Shown in pieces: positions 31,716-40,090 of a DNA stretch of 64,000 bases. Each line of letters begins with the position of its first letter. The stretch's first letter is position 1. Below the pieces are notes generated by a model. That model worked only from the letters and a program-made list of their open reading frames with translations. It did no database searches and was not told where the DNA came from. The position numbers and the translations under genes are program-made. The stretch is from Salegentibacter sediminis (lineage in GTDB: Bacteria; Bacteroidota; Bacteroidia; Flavobacteriales; Flavobacteriaceae): the NCBI RefSeq assembly GCF_002078605.1, contig NZ_MSJR01000003.1, forward strand, positions 62,001 to 126,000, written 5' to 3'.

Positions 31716-33803
31716 CTAATTAATAGTCGCTCCCGGTTCTACGCCATCTTCATCGGGGTTCACAAAAACCAGTTTCCCCTGGGCATTTTCGGTCATCAGG
31801 ATCATCCCCTGGCTTTCAACTCCGCGCAGTTTTCGGGGAGCCAAATTAGCTAAAACCGTAACTTTTTTTCCAATGATATCTTCAGCTTTAAAATACTCTG
31901 CAATCCCTGAAACCACCGTTCTCTGGTCCAGTCCGGTATCTACCTTGATCACCATAAGTTTTTTGGTCTTGGGCATTTTATGAGCTTCTATGATAGTCCC
32001 TACCCTCAGGTCCATTTTCGTGAACTCCTCAAAGCTCGCAGTATCTTTTTGGGGCTCTACCTTACCGGCTTCAGCTGCATTGGCAGATTTTGTAGCTTCC
32101 AGTTTTTCCAATTGTTTCTCTATTTGTTCATCTTCAATTTTGCTGAAAAGCAGTTCTGCTTTCCCTATTTGATGACCTGCCGGCAAAAGTGCTTCCCTTG
32201 TTGAGATTTTATCCCATTGGGATTTTTCATTGCTTTCAAGTCGGTTTTCTGCTGCTGAAAATTTCAGCATACCTTTTAGTTTTACCGAAGTGAAGGGTAA
32301 AAATGGCTCACTTAAGGTGGCAAGGGCAGAGGCGATTTGCAGGGCGACATACATAATGCTTTGCACCCTGTCGGCATCTGTTTTTATAAGCTTCCAGGGT
32401 TCCTCATCGGCGAGGTATTTATTTCCAAGCCGGGCGAGGTTCATCAGTTCGGCCTGGGCTTCACGGAAGCGATATTTTTCAATAGAACTTGCAATCACTG
32501 CCGGGTAGGCTTTCAGCTCGGCAATGGTTTGCTCGTCAATCTTAGAAAGCTTTTGAGGCTGAGGTACGAGTCCGCCGTAATATTTATTAGTGAGCACTAC
32601 CACCCGGTTGATGAAATTTCCGAAGATGGCTACCAGTTCATTGTTATTTCTTGCCTGAAAATCTTTCCAGGTAAAATCGTTGTCTTTGGTTTCGGGAGCG
32701 TTGGCGGTAAGTACATAGCGCAGCACATCCTGCTGCCCGGGGAAATCTTCGAGATATTCGTGAAGCCATACTGCCCAGTTCTTGGAGGTGGATAGTTTCT
32801 TGCCTTCAAGATTAAGAAACTCGTTGGCCGGCACGTTTTGCGGTAGAATAAAGTCACCGTGAGCCTTTAGCATTACCGGGAATATAATACAGTGAAACAC
32901 AATATTGTCTTTTCCGATAAAATGAATGAGTTTGGTATTTTCGTCTTTCCAGTAAGCTTCCCAGTCTTTTCCTTCACGCTTGGCCCATTCCTTGGTGGAA
33001 GAGATATACCCGATTGGCGCATCAAACCATACATAAAGCACCTTTCCTTCAGCACCTTCAACAGGAACCGGAATTCCCCAGTCCAGGTCACGGGTAACTG
33101 CACGTGCTCTAAGCCCATCGTCTATCCAGGATTTAACCTGGCCATAAACATTGCTTTTCCAGTCGGCTTTATGTCCTTCCAGTATCCATTCTTTCAACCA
33201 GCCTTCGTATTGATCTAAAGGCAAAAACCAGTGCCGGGTTTCCCTTAAAGTAGGCGTAGCTCCTGAAAATGTTGATTTAGGATTAATAAGATCGGTGGCA
33301 TTAAGGGAAGTCCCGCAGCTTTCACATTGGTCGCCGTAAGCTTCCTCATTACCACATTTCGGGCAGGTTCCGGTTACAAAACGATCGGCTAAAAATTGCT
33401 TGGCTTCTTCGTCATAAAGTTGGTTGGTGGTTTCCTCGATAAATTTTCCGTCTTCATACATTTTTTTGAAAAATGCAGAAGCCGTATCGTGATGAACGTC
33501 AGCTGAAGTTCTGGAGTAATTGTCAAAAGAAACCCCAAAATCCTTAAAAGACTTTTTGATGATGCCGTGATACTTATCTACAATATCCTTCGGGCTCACG
33601 CCTTCCTTTTTAGCCTTAATGGTAATTGGTACGCCGTGCTCGTCACTTCCGCAAACAAAAGCAACGTCGTAGCCCTGCATTCTAAGGAAACGTGCATAAA
33701 TATCGGCAGGTACATAAACTCCTGCAAGATGACCAATATGAATAGGGCCGTTGGTATACGGTAAAGCCGCTGTTATAGTATATCGCTGTGTAGAATCGCT
33801 CAT
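31716..33803 (-). CDS. metG: Methionyl-tRNA synthetase
   Basis: This enzyme charges tRNA-Met. The 695-residue protein has the class I HIGH signature ([10 protein letters not shown], near residue 22). A zinc-knuckle insertion, [18 protein letters not shown], carries four cysteines. The KMSKS equivalent is KKLSTSKNW, followed by an anticodon-binding helical domain. A C-terminal EMAP/Trbp111-type tRNA-binding domain ([18 protein letters not shown] onward) starts about 110 residues from the end. The start is ATG 33803. Only a near-consensus TACCTTTA is seen upstream. Confidence 0.97.
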   Translation of the reverse strand: MSDSTQRYTITAALPYTNGPIHIGHLAGVYVPADIYARFLRMQGYDVAFVCGSDEHGVPITIKAKKEGVSPKDIVDKYHGIIKKSFKDFGVSFDNYSRTSADVHHDTASAFFKKMYEDGKFIEETTNQLYDEEAKQFLADRFVTGTCPKCGNEEAYGDQCESCGTSLNATDLINPKSTFSGATPTLRETRHWFLPLDQYEGWLKEWILEGHKADWKSNVYGQVKSWIDDGLRARAVTRDLDWGIPVPVEGAEGKVLYVWFDAPIGYISSTKEWAKREGKDWEAYWKDENTKLIHFIGKDNIVFHCIIFPVMLKAHGDFILPQNVPANEFLNLEGKKLSTSKNWAVWLHEYLEDFPGQQDVLRYVLTANAPETKDNDFTWKDFQARNNNELVAIFGNFINRVVVLTNKYYGGLVPQPQKLSKIDEQTIAELKAYPAVIASSIEKYRFREAQAELMNLARLGNKYLADEEPWKLIKTDADRVQSIMYVALQIASALATLSEPFLPFTSVKLKGMLKFSAAENRLESNEKSQWDKISTREALLPAGHQIGKAELLFSKIEDEQIEKQLEKLEATKSANAAEAGKVEPQKDTASFEEFTKMDLRVGTIIEAHKMPKTKKLMVIKVDTGLDQRTVVSGIAEYFKAEDIIGKKVTVLANLAPRKLRGVESQGMILMTENAQGKLVFVNPDEDGVEPGATIN

Positions 33804-33961
33804 TAATCTTTAACTTTTTTGGAAGCCGTAAAGGTAAGCATCTGTTAAATAATACGCGTTAAATTCTTGTAAAAGACAGGGCTTCTCTGTGGAATGTTCC
33901 TGAATTTAGCGTCAAACTTTTTCCGCAGGGAGTTTTCTCTACGGAAGCAACTTAACCAAAA

Positions 33962-34531
33962 ATGAAAAAAGTACTTATAGTAATAGGCCTGTTGACTCTG
34001 GTTGCCTGCGGAAGCTCCCGAAAAACCGCTTCAAAAGATAAATTTGTAATCGAAAACCTACAAACATATTCTTCCGAAGATCTTAAACGCGAATATCCTG
34101 ATGCCAATTTTAGGGAAGATGTGGGGATGTTCGAGGAAGGGACTGTGGAACGGGCTTATACCATCCTTTATCCTGATACTCCCAACGAACTTCATATTAC
34201 CTGGAAAGATGAAAGTCGAACAGAGATCCACGATATTAGATTTGATGTAGCCGGAGATTGGAAATCGGCTAAAGGTGTTACTATAGGAACCACCTATGAG
34301 GAGCTTAACAGGCTTAACGGAAAAGAAGTTTCCTTTTATGGTTTTGGCTGGGATTATAGTGGCGCGGTGATTTGGAATAACGGGGAGCTCGAAGATTCAG
34401 GCTTACGCGTTTTCCTGGCACCTCAAAATGATCCCGGAAATAAGTTTTATGGGGATCGCCTAATTGAAGCGAGCCCGGAAGAAATAGAAGCCTTAGATCT
34501 AAGAGTAGAAACCATAATGCTGATTAAATAA
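33962..34531 (+). CDS. Hypothetical lipoprotein
   Basis: This 189-residue protein is probably anchored to the envelope. Its signal peptide is MKKVLIVIGLLTLVAC with the lipobox LVAC (Cys16), followed by GSSRKT. The mature part is acidic and contains an internal segment VTIGTTYEELNRLNGKEVSFYG. This resembles proteins that evaluate calcium- or ligand-dependent loops, but no family is recognised. It stands 66 bases upstream of yraN on the same strand, so co-transcription is possible. Confidence 0.8.
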   Translation: MKKVLIVIGLLTLVACGSSRKTASKDKFVIENLQTYSSEDLKREYPDANFREDVGMFEEGTVERAYTILYPDTPNELHITWKDESRTEIHDIRFDVAGDWKSAKGVTIGTTYEELNRLNGKEVSFYGFGWDYSGAVIWNNGELEDSGLRVFLAPQNDPGNKFYGDRLIEASPEEIEALDLRVETIMLIK

Positions 34532-34597
34532 GCAAAATTTAAAGGAAATCCCCCAATTCTTTTTCGGTCAGGAAAATTTAATTTGCCTAAAAATTAA

Positions 34598-34963
34598 ATG
34601 GCCGAACATAATTCATTAGGAATAAAGGGGGAACAAATTGCTGTGGCGCATCTTAGGAAAGAGGGGTATGAGATTCTGGCCGAGAACTACACATTTCAGA
34701 AAGCAGAGGTAGACATTATTGCCAGAACAGGTGATAGCCTCGTGATAGTTGAGGTGAAAACCCGCAGCACCCCCGATTTTGGCCTGCCTCAGGAATTCGT
34801 GAAACCAAAACAAAAACGACAACTTTTAAAAGTAGCCGATTTCTATATAAATGATCGAAATCTCACTGAGGTTGAAGTCCGTTTTGATATTATTGCGATT
34901 GTGATCAATAAACAGGGTGTGAAACTGGAGCATTTGAAAGATGCTTTTTACCATTTCCAATAA
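34598..34963 (+). CDS. yraN: YraN family protein (UPF0102, endonuclease-like fold)
   Basis: This 121-residue protein of the UPF0102 family is related in fold to Holliday-junction resolvase/restriction-type nucleases. Typical parts are the start GIKGEQIAVAHLRKEGYEIL, the acidic metal-site pattern KAEVDIIARTGDSLVIVEVKTR, and FVKPKQKRQLLKVADFYI. Asp and Glu of VDIIA and VEVKTR are the expected catalytic residues. The cellular role is not established. A bidirectional terminator directly follows. Confidence 0.92.
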   Translation: MAEHNSLGIKGEQIAVAHLRKEGYEILAENYTFQKAEVDIIARTGDSLVIVEVKTRSTPDFGLPQEFVKPKQKRQLLKVADFYINDRNLTEVEVRFDIIAIVINKQGVKLEHLKDAFYHFQ

Positions 34964-34964
34964 A

Positions 34965-35000
34965 AAAGGCCTACTGAAATTAAGTTTTCAGCAGGCCTTT
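34965..35000. terminator. Bidirectional terminator between yraN and the M13 peptidase gene
   Basis: AAAGGCCTACTGAAA and TTTCAGCAGGCCTTT form a long stem with one internal A-C mismatch around ATTAAGT. A-rich and T-rich flanks occur on both sides, so it can serve both convergent genes. Confidence 0.88.
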
Positions 35001-35022
35001 ATATTAATTGATTTTATAAATA

Positions 35023-37092
35023 CTACCAGATGATCACGCGATCTTCGGGAGCTACATACATTTTATCACCTTCTTCAATTTCAAAAGCTTCATAGAAAGC
35101 TTCTATGTTTTGAAGTGGCACATAAGCGCGGTACATTCCGGGAGAATGAGGATCGGTTTTGATCTTGTTTTTCAAAGCCTCATCACGCATTTTGGTTCTC
35201 CATACGGTTGCCCAGGACATGAAGAAACGTTGTTCTGGAGTATAACCGTCAATTTTACCAGGGTTACCGTTTTCTTCAAGGTGAATTTGTAAACCATCAT
35301 ATGCAGCATTAACACCACCAAGGTCACCAATATTTTCACCAAGGGTAAATTGCCCATTGATAAACACACTGTCTACAACTTCAATTTTGCTGTATTGGTT
35401 AGCCAGGTCGGCTCCCAGTTCTTCAAAGGCTTTAAGATCTTCATCGGTCCACCAGTTGTTAAGGTTTCCTTCAGCGTCAAAACGAGCACCACTGTCGTCA
35501 AAACCGTGGGAGATCTCATGACCAATAACGGCTCCAATTCCACCGTAATTAATGGCAGCATCTGCTTTGTAATCGTAGAATGGCGGTTGGAGAATAGCAG
35601 CCGGGAATACGATCTCATTATAACTTGGGTTATAATAAGCATTCACTATTTGAGGAGGCATAAACCATTCGCTTTTATCTACCGGTTTTCCCAGTTTAGA
35701 CATATCGTCGGCAGTTCGCCATTTACTCACATTCATCATGTTCTGAAAGTAAGAACCATTTTTCTCAACTCCGGCGATTTCCAGGTCGCTGTAATCTTTC
35801 CATTCGTCTGGATACCCAACTTTAATAGTTGTAGTTCCCAGTTTTTCGATCGCTTTTTTCTTGGTATCCTCACTCATCCAGCTCAGATTGTTAATCCTGG
35901 TTTCGTAAGCTTTAATGATATTTGCGATCATTTCTTCAGCTTGCTTTTTAGCTTCGGCAGGAAAGTGTTCCTCAACATAAAGTTTCCCAAGAGCTTCGCC
36001 TATGGTCCAGTTAATGGTTTGCAGGGCACGCTCATCGCGGGGGCGTTGTTCCTGTGCTCCCTGCAGGGTTTTATTATAAAATTCCCAGTTAGCGGTTTCA
36101 ATTTCGGTAGAAAGGGCATTTGCAGCATCGTTGAAAATGCTCCATTTTAAATATGTCTTCCAGTCTTCAACATTATTCTGGGTAAATACATCCTGTAAAG
36201 CCTTCATATATTTAGGCTGAGATACAATAATAGTGTCAAGTTCTTTTGCTCCTATTTCGCTGAAATACTTTTCCCATTCTAAAGCCGGAACCGAATTTTT
36301 AAGTTCAGAGACAGTCATTGGATTATAAGTATTACGCGCATCTCTACGCTCCACTTTATCCAACTGAGGTTCTGCCAGCCTGGTCTCGAATTCAAGGATG
36401 GTGGCAGCCGCTTTAGAGGCTTCTTCTTCAGAATAATCTATATACTGAAGCATTTTGGTAATATGCTCTTTGTATTTTTCACGTTTTTCCTTGGAATCGG
36501 CATCATCGGCTACGTAGTAATCTCTGTCGGGAAGGCCTAAGCCCGAAGGATAGAGATAAGCAGCATTCTGATTAGAATTCTTGGCATCGGCTCTAACCCC
36601 GAAGGAAAAGAATCCTGCCCCACCATATTGTTGCATTTCAGTTAAAAAAGCCTGAAGGTCTTCTTTGTTCTGAATGGCATCTACTTTTTCGAGGTACGGC
36701 TTTACAGGCTTTATGCCCAGTTCATTACGGCTTACCGTATCCATAATAGTTTTGTAAAGATAAACCGCTTTAGCCTGATCGCTATCAGGATCAAGGCTGT
36801 CGCTGGTAGAAGCACTTTCAAGTAATGCAAGTGCATCAGCATCGGTGGTTTGTCTTAATTCCATGAAACTACCCCAGGTAGTTTGATCTTCCGGAATTTC
36901 GGTAGAATCTACCCATTTTCCGTTTACGAATCTAAAGAAATCATCTTTTGGGCTCACGGTAGTATCCATATAAGCCAGGTTAATCCCGTGGATTTCTTCT
37001 TTTTCAACATTGCTTTCATTATCATTTTTACAAGCGCTCATTACAGCAGCTCCCAAAAATGAATAAAACAGCACATTGGTTATTTTCTTCAT
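35023..37092 (-). CDS. M13-family metallopeptidase (neprilysin/PepO-like) lipoprotein
   Basis: This 689-residue zinc peptidase is exported and lipid-anchored: the signal peptide ends MSAC with Cys21. The N-terminal M13_N domain (NLAYMDTTVSPKDDFFRFVNGKW onward) precedes the catalytic M13 domain. HEISHGFDDSGARF near residue 523 supplies two zinc histidines. The third ligand is Glu in GENIGDLGGVNAAYDG, and the substrate-backbone motif is VNAYYNPSYNEIVFPAAIL. It ends APEDRVIIW, the usual conserved tail. It probably degrades oligopeptides at the cell surface or in the periplasm. Confidence 0.96.
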   Translation of the reverse strand: MKKITNVLFYSFLGAAVMSACKNDNESNVEKEEIHGINLAYMDTTVSPKDDFFRFVNGKWVDSTEIPEDQTTWGSFMELRQTTDADALALLESASTSDSLDPDSDQAKAVYLYKTIMDTVSRNELGIKPVKPYLEKVDAIQNKEDLQAFLTEMQQYGGAGFFSFGVRADAKNSNQNAAYLYPSGLGLPDRDYYVADDADSKEKREKYKEHITKMLQYIDYSEEEASKAAATILEFETRLAEPQLDKVERRDARNTYNPMTVSELKNSVPALEWEKYFSEIGAKELDTIIVSQPKYMKALQDVFTQNNVEDWKTYLKWSIFNDAANALSTEIETANWEFYNKTLQGAQEQRPRDERALQTINWTIGEALGKLYVEEHFPAEAKKQAEEMIANIIKAYETRINNLSWMSEDTKKKAIEKLGTTTIKVGYPDEWKDYSDLEIAGVEKNGSYFQNMMNVSKWRTADDMSKLGKPVDKSEWFMPPQIVNAYYNPSYNEIVFPAAILQPPFYDYKADAAINYGGIGAVIGHEISHGFDDSGARFDAEGNLNNWWTDEDLKAFEELGADLANQYSKIEVVDSVFINGQFTLGENIGDLGGVNAAYDGLQIHLEENGNPGKIDGYTPEQRFFMSWATVWRTKMRDEALKNKIKTDPHSPGMYRAYVPLQNIEAFYEAFEIEEGDKMYVAPEDRVIIW

Positions 37093-37244
37093 CTGTTAAA
37101 TAATTGTTTTTAAGATTGAGCTAAAGTACTAAAAAGTAAGACATTTCAGATAAAATTCTGATGTCTTAGAAAGAAGGTGTATTTGAAGGAAATTATCGCT
37201 TCCTGACTCCAAAAAACTTCCCCAATGTTGAATTGGATGGGAAT

Positions 37245-37742
37245 TCAATTATTTCTAAACTCCGAAATTAGTTTTTCGTCAAAAGATTTTTTCATTTTGG
37301 TGATCTCTTCTACATTTTCATTAGGGATGGCAATTGAGAGCACATAGTGGGCGATTTTCCATCCGGTTTCGGTTTTTTGGAGCACCCCCGAGCCCCGACA
37401 AATTCCCATTTGGGTATCGAGAAGTTCATCAAACCAGGCGACCGATTTATTTTTGTTAAAATAAATGTGGCGTTCAAGAGGGGTGAAACTCCAGGCTTTT
37501 CCGCGATCAAAATAAGGTTTGGAAAATTTACGAAAATCATCGTTCTGCCAGTTTTCGGTAGCATCGGTGCCTATAAAAACGCCGTCTTCGGTCATTAAGC
37601 TGAAATACTGTTCAAAGTCGGCTTCGGCAGCGGCTTTATGCCACTGGTCTATTAGCGTGGTGACTTTTTCTTCGGAAGCTTCTTGAGAAAATACCGGGAT
37701 AGTAAGTGAGAAGAATAATAAGCTAAAGACAAGTTTTTTCAT
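37245..37742 (-). CDS. Secreted SnoaL/NTF2-like (DUF4440-type) protein
   Basis: This 165-residue protein starts with a signal peptide (MKKLVFSLLFFSLTIPVFSQ). The mature domain has the cone-shaped NTF2-like pattern: ATLIDQWHKAAAEADFEQYFSLMTEDGVFIGTDATENW, then the strand AWFDELLDT and CRGSGVLQKTETGWKIAHYVLSIAIPNE. The conserved final WKIAHYVLS and His suggest a SnoaL-like domain. The ligand is unknown. It is a single gene between the M13 peptidase and the next lipoprotein, all on the minus strand. Confidence 0.85.
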   Translation of the reverse strand: MKKLVFSLLFFSLTIPVFSQEASEEKVTTLIDQWHKAAAEADFEQYFSLMTEDGVFIGTDATENWQNDDFRKFSKPYFDRGKAWSFTPLERHIYFNKNKSVAWFDELLDTQMGICRGSGVLQKTETGWKIAHYVLSIAIPNENVEEITKMKKSFDEKLISEFRNN

Positions 37743-37798
37743 TAAGTAATTTTTTATTTAAGATACTATATTCAGAAGAAAGGCGAAAGGGGACGGGC

Positions 37799-38368
37799 TT
37801 AAACCGAATCTTGTATGCGTCTTGTTGCCCGGGAAATACTATCCTGTTCTTTTTCGAGTTCGTTCAGTTCGCGTTCGAAATCCTCCAGGCTTTTAAGGAA
37901 TAATTCATTAAGCTGGAGTTTGAAATTATTAAATTCAACCGGGATCTCCTGGGCGGTTTTGGAGATCTGTTCCAAATTTTTATTTCGGCGGGTTGCCAGT
38001 TGTTCGAGTACCTGCGCTTTGGTGGCCAAAACGTTTAATCTGGCATCTACCGCTTTTGACTTCAGCGTGTCTGGAACAGTAGTTTTTAAAGACTGCATGA
38101 TCTGGGAGATGGGTTTTGCATTCCCTATTATCTGGTTAAGACTGGCCGATTTTAGATTGTTTATCTCGTTTTGGGCGGTGATATAATTTACCCATTGTAC
38201 GGCGTGTTCCCGGGCTTCAGGAAGCAATTCTACCTCAGTATCGGGCAGACTGATGTTTTTGGCCAGCAGGCTGCTGTCCAATTCGGTTTGCTCGTTGGCT
38301 TCGGCATTAATATCAGACTTACATCCGGAAAGGATAAGTAAGTAAAAAAGTGGCAATAAGATTTTCAT
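37799..38368 (-). CDS. Hypothetical coiled-coil lipoprotein
   Basis: This 189-residue protein of unknown function has a lipoprotein signal MKILLPLFYLLILSGC (Cys16). The C-terminal half is a long charged amphipathic region, likely coiled coil (LEQLATRRNKNLEQISKTA, LKSLEDFERELNELEKEQD). It is exported to the envelope and probably helical. No homologue is recognised. The stop is at 37799 (TAA); the neighbouring minus-strand gene lies 56 bases downstream. Confidence 0.78.
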   Translation of the reverse strand: MKILLPLFYLLILSGCKSDINAEANEQTELDSSLLAKNISLPDTEVELLPEAREHAVQWVNYITAQNEINNLKSASLNQIIGNAKPISQIMQSLKTTVPDTLKSKAVDARLNVLATKAQVLEQLATRRNKNLEQISKTAQEIPVEFNNFKLQLNELFLKSLEDFERELNELEKEQDSISRATRRIQDSV

Positions 38369-38463
38369 ATACTCACAAAGTTAAATGAAAATTAGCTCTT
38401 TAGCCTGGAAATTTTTCCGGCATTAACAGATTTTTAAGTTGAAGATAGGTTTCGGAGGTTTTG

Positions 38464-38496
38464 TTGCGAATACCTTTATAATATTAAATATATTTG
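38464..38496 (+). promoter_or_regulatory. Promoter of the threonine dehydrogenase gene
   Basis: TTG at 38464-38466 and TATATTTG at 38489-38496 (exact -7 consensus) are 22 bases apart. The ATG follows at 38513, 16 bases after the -7 element. Confidence 0.6.
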
Positions 38497-38512
38497 CTGA
38501 AAATTGAATAAC

Positions 38513-39469
38513 ATGGCCAAAAAAATTTTAGTCATAGGTGCCAGTGGGCAGATAGGAACCGAATTATCCTTAAAACTTCGGGAAATTCATGGTAATGACC
38601 GGGTTATCGCAAGTGATATTAGGGAGGGAAATGAAGAGTTGATGCAATCGGGGCCCTTTGAAGTTCTTGATGCCACGAATTTTTCTGATGTAGAAGGTGT
38701 TATTGCAAAATACCAGGTAGGAGAGGTTTATCTTATGGCTGCAATGCTTAGCGCTACAGCAGAGAAACATCCTATGAAAGCCTGGAGCCTGAATATGGAT
38801 TCCCTTTTCCATATTTTAAATCTGGCAAAAGAAGGTAAGATTAAGAAGGTATTTTGGCCTTCCAGCATAGCCGTTTTTGGACCATCCACCCCTAAAGAGA
38901 ATACCCCGCAAACAACTATAATGGAGCCTTCCACGGTTTATGGAATTAGTAAACAAACCGGGGAGCGATGGTGTCAGTATTTTCATGACAAATATGGCGT
39001 AGACGTTAGAAGTTTGCGTTATCCCGGTATTATAAGTTACAAAACCCTTCCGGGCGGAGGGACTACAGACTACGCGATAGAAATTTTTCACGAGGCGCTT
39101 AAAAATAAAGCCTATACCTCTTATTTAAGTGAATCTACCGGTTTACCTATGATGTATATGGACGATGCTATTAAAGCTACTATAGATCTTATGGAAGCGC
39201 CTTCAGAAAAAGTGAAGGTTAGATCTTCATACAACTTAAGTGCGATAAGTTTTACCCCGAAAGAACTAGCTGAAGAGATCAAAAAGCATATACCGGAATT
39301 CAGTATAAATTATGATCCAGATTTCAGGCAGAAAATAGCTGATTCATGGCCTTCTGATATTGATGATTCTGAAGCGAGAAAAGATTGGGATTGGAAGCAT
39401 CAATATGATCTTGCTGCACTAACCGAAAAAATGCTTACCGGGGTTGCAGAAGCTTTTGAAATTAGTTAA
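38513..39469 (+). CDS. SDR-type L-threonine 3-dehydrogenase
   Basis: This enzyme oxidises L-threonine to 2-amino-3-ketobutyrate with NAD+. It belongs to the epimerase-like SDR group, not the zinc-dependent Tdh group. Visible are the Rossmann motif VIGASGQIG (residues 7-15), VYLMAAMLSATAEKHP, WPSSIAVFGPSTPKENTPQ and the catalytic VYGISKQTGE (Tyr about 142, Lys about 146). LRYPGIISYKTLPGGGTTDYA and PMMYMDDAIKATIDLM follow. Length is 318 residues from ATG 38513; a TTG at 38504 is unlikely to be the start. A good promoter lies upstream and a bidirectional terminator follows. Confidence 0.92.
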   Translation: MAKKILVIGASGQIGTELSLKLREIHGNDRVIASDIREGNEELMQSGPFEVLDATNFSDVEGVIAKYQVGEVYLMAAMLSATAEKHPMKAWSLNMDSLFHILNLAKEGKIKKVFWPSSIAVFGPSTPKENTPQTTIMEPSTVYGISKQTGERWCQYFHDKYGVDVRSLRYPGIISYKTLPGGGTTDYAIEIFHEALKNKAYTSYLSESTGLPMMYMDDAIKATIDLMEAPSEKVKVRSSYNLSAISFTPKELAEEIKKHIPEFSINYDPDFRQKIADSWPSDIDDSEARKDWDWKHQYDLAALTEKMLTGVAEAFEIS

Positions 39470-39501
39470 AGCAGGGAAATTAAAAGAAGTAAAAACAAAA
39501 A

Positions 39502-39526
39502 AAAAGCCGCTGTTTCAGCGGCTTTT
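39502..39526. terminator. Bidirectional terminator between threonine dehydrogenase and cold-shock gene
   Basis: AAAAGCCGCTG and CAGCGGCTTTT are perfect arms around TTT. The A-tract in front (39493-39505) provides T on the minus strand, so it serves both convergent genes. Confidence 0.9.
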
Positions 39527-39551
39527 GTAGTTCGAAAATAGGATAATATAT

Positions 39552-39746
39552 CTATTCAATAACGCGCACCTGGCTAGCGTTTACTCCTTTTCTTCCTTCT
39601 ACTTCAACGTACTCCACTTTGTCACCTTCATTTAGAGTTTCCCCGTCAAGACCGGTAACGTGTACGAAGATGTCTCTTCCTGTTTCGTCGTTGGTTATGA
39701 ATCCGTAACCTTTAGATTCATTGAAAAATTTAACTGTACCTTCCAT
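39552..39746 (-). CDS. Cold-shock domain protein (CspA family)
   Basis: This 64-residue single cold-shock domain binds single-stranded RNA or DNA and is often a translation or cold-adaptation RNA chaperone. RNP1 is KGYGFITN (residues 12-19) and RNP2 is DIFVHV (25-30). It ends GVNASQVRVIE. The leader is about 28 bases after a -7-like TAAGTTTG (minus strand, 39775-39782). No long cold-box-type leader is apparent. Confidence 0.96.
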   Translation of the reverse strand: MEGTVKFFNESKGYGFITNDETGRDIFVHVTGLDGETLNEGDKVEYVEVEGRKGVNASQVRVIE

Positions 39747-39774
39747 TGTAAAAAAATAAATAATTAATAAAGTA

Positions 39775-39782
39775 CAAACTTA
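39775..39782 (-). promoter_or_regulatory. Probable -7 element of the cold-shock gene
   Basis: Minus-strand TAAGTTTG matches TAnnTTTG exactly and lies 28 bases before the ATG. The -33 box at N20 is only a weak TGG. Confidence 0.5.
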
Positions 39783-39848
39783 ATATAATAATATAGACAA
39801 GCCCATAAATTTTTAAAAATTATTTTGAAGCGCTTTATAATCAGTCTG

Positions 39849-40088
39849 TTAATCGAGGCCTTTGTCCCGCATGCGATCCATGTTTTCTTTGGTGAGCGTA
39901 TAGTCTTTTAGCTTCTTGCCATTCCATCTTACATAGAGGAAAATTGGCATTAAGATGAATGCACTGGCGAGAACAGCCAATCCAATAATGACATCACCCA
40001 GAGCCTGATCCTCAAAAGTTCTAATGTAAAATCCAATTCCGATCGCAATGAGGATTGCGATTCCTAATATTTTCATTACAGTTTTCAT
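39849..40088 (-). CDS. Small two-helix membrane protein downstream of ClC
   Basis: This 79-residue protein has two hydrophobic segments, ILGIAILIAIGIGFYI (about residues 7-22) and VIIGLAVLASAFILMPIFLYV (about 33-53). A basic loop WNGKKLKDYTLTKENMDRMRD follows at the C-terminus. No family is recognised. Its ATG is 2 bases after the stop of the chloride channel gene, so the two are almost certainly co-transcribed. It might be an accessory to the channel, but that is an inference from position only. Confidence 0.75.
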   Translation of the reverse strand: MKTVMKILGIAILIAIGIGFYIRTFEDQALGDVIIGLAVLASAFILMPIFLYVRWNGKKLKDYTLTKENMDRMRDKGLD

Positions 40089-40090
40089 AG

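Noticed and set aside
33804-33961. T-box or other leader control in front of metG or the lipoprotein gene
   Set aside because: No long structured leader or specifier-type motif is visible in the 158-base divergent gap, and T-boxes are not expected in this phylum.
35350-36150. 266-codon open frame on the plus strand opposite the M13 peptidase gene
   Set aside because: It lies entirely inside a gene with strong family motifs. The translated product shows no signal, domain or composition of a real protein, so it is a shadow frame.
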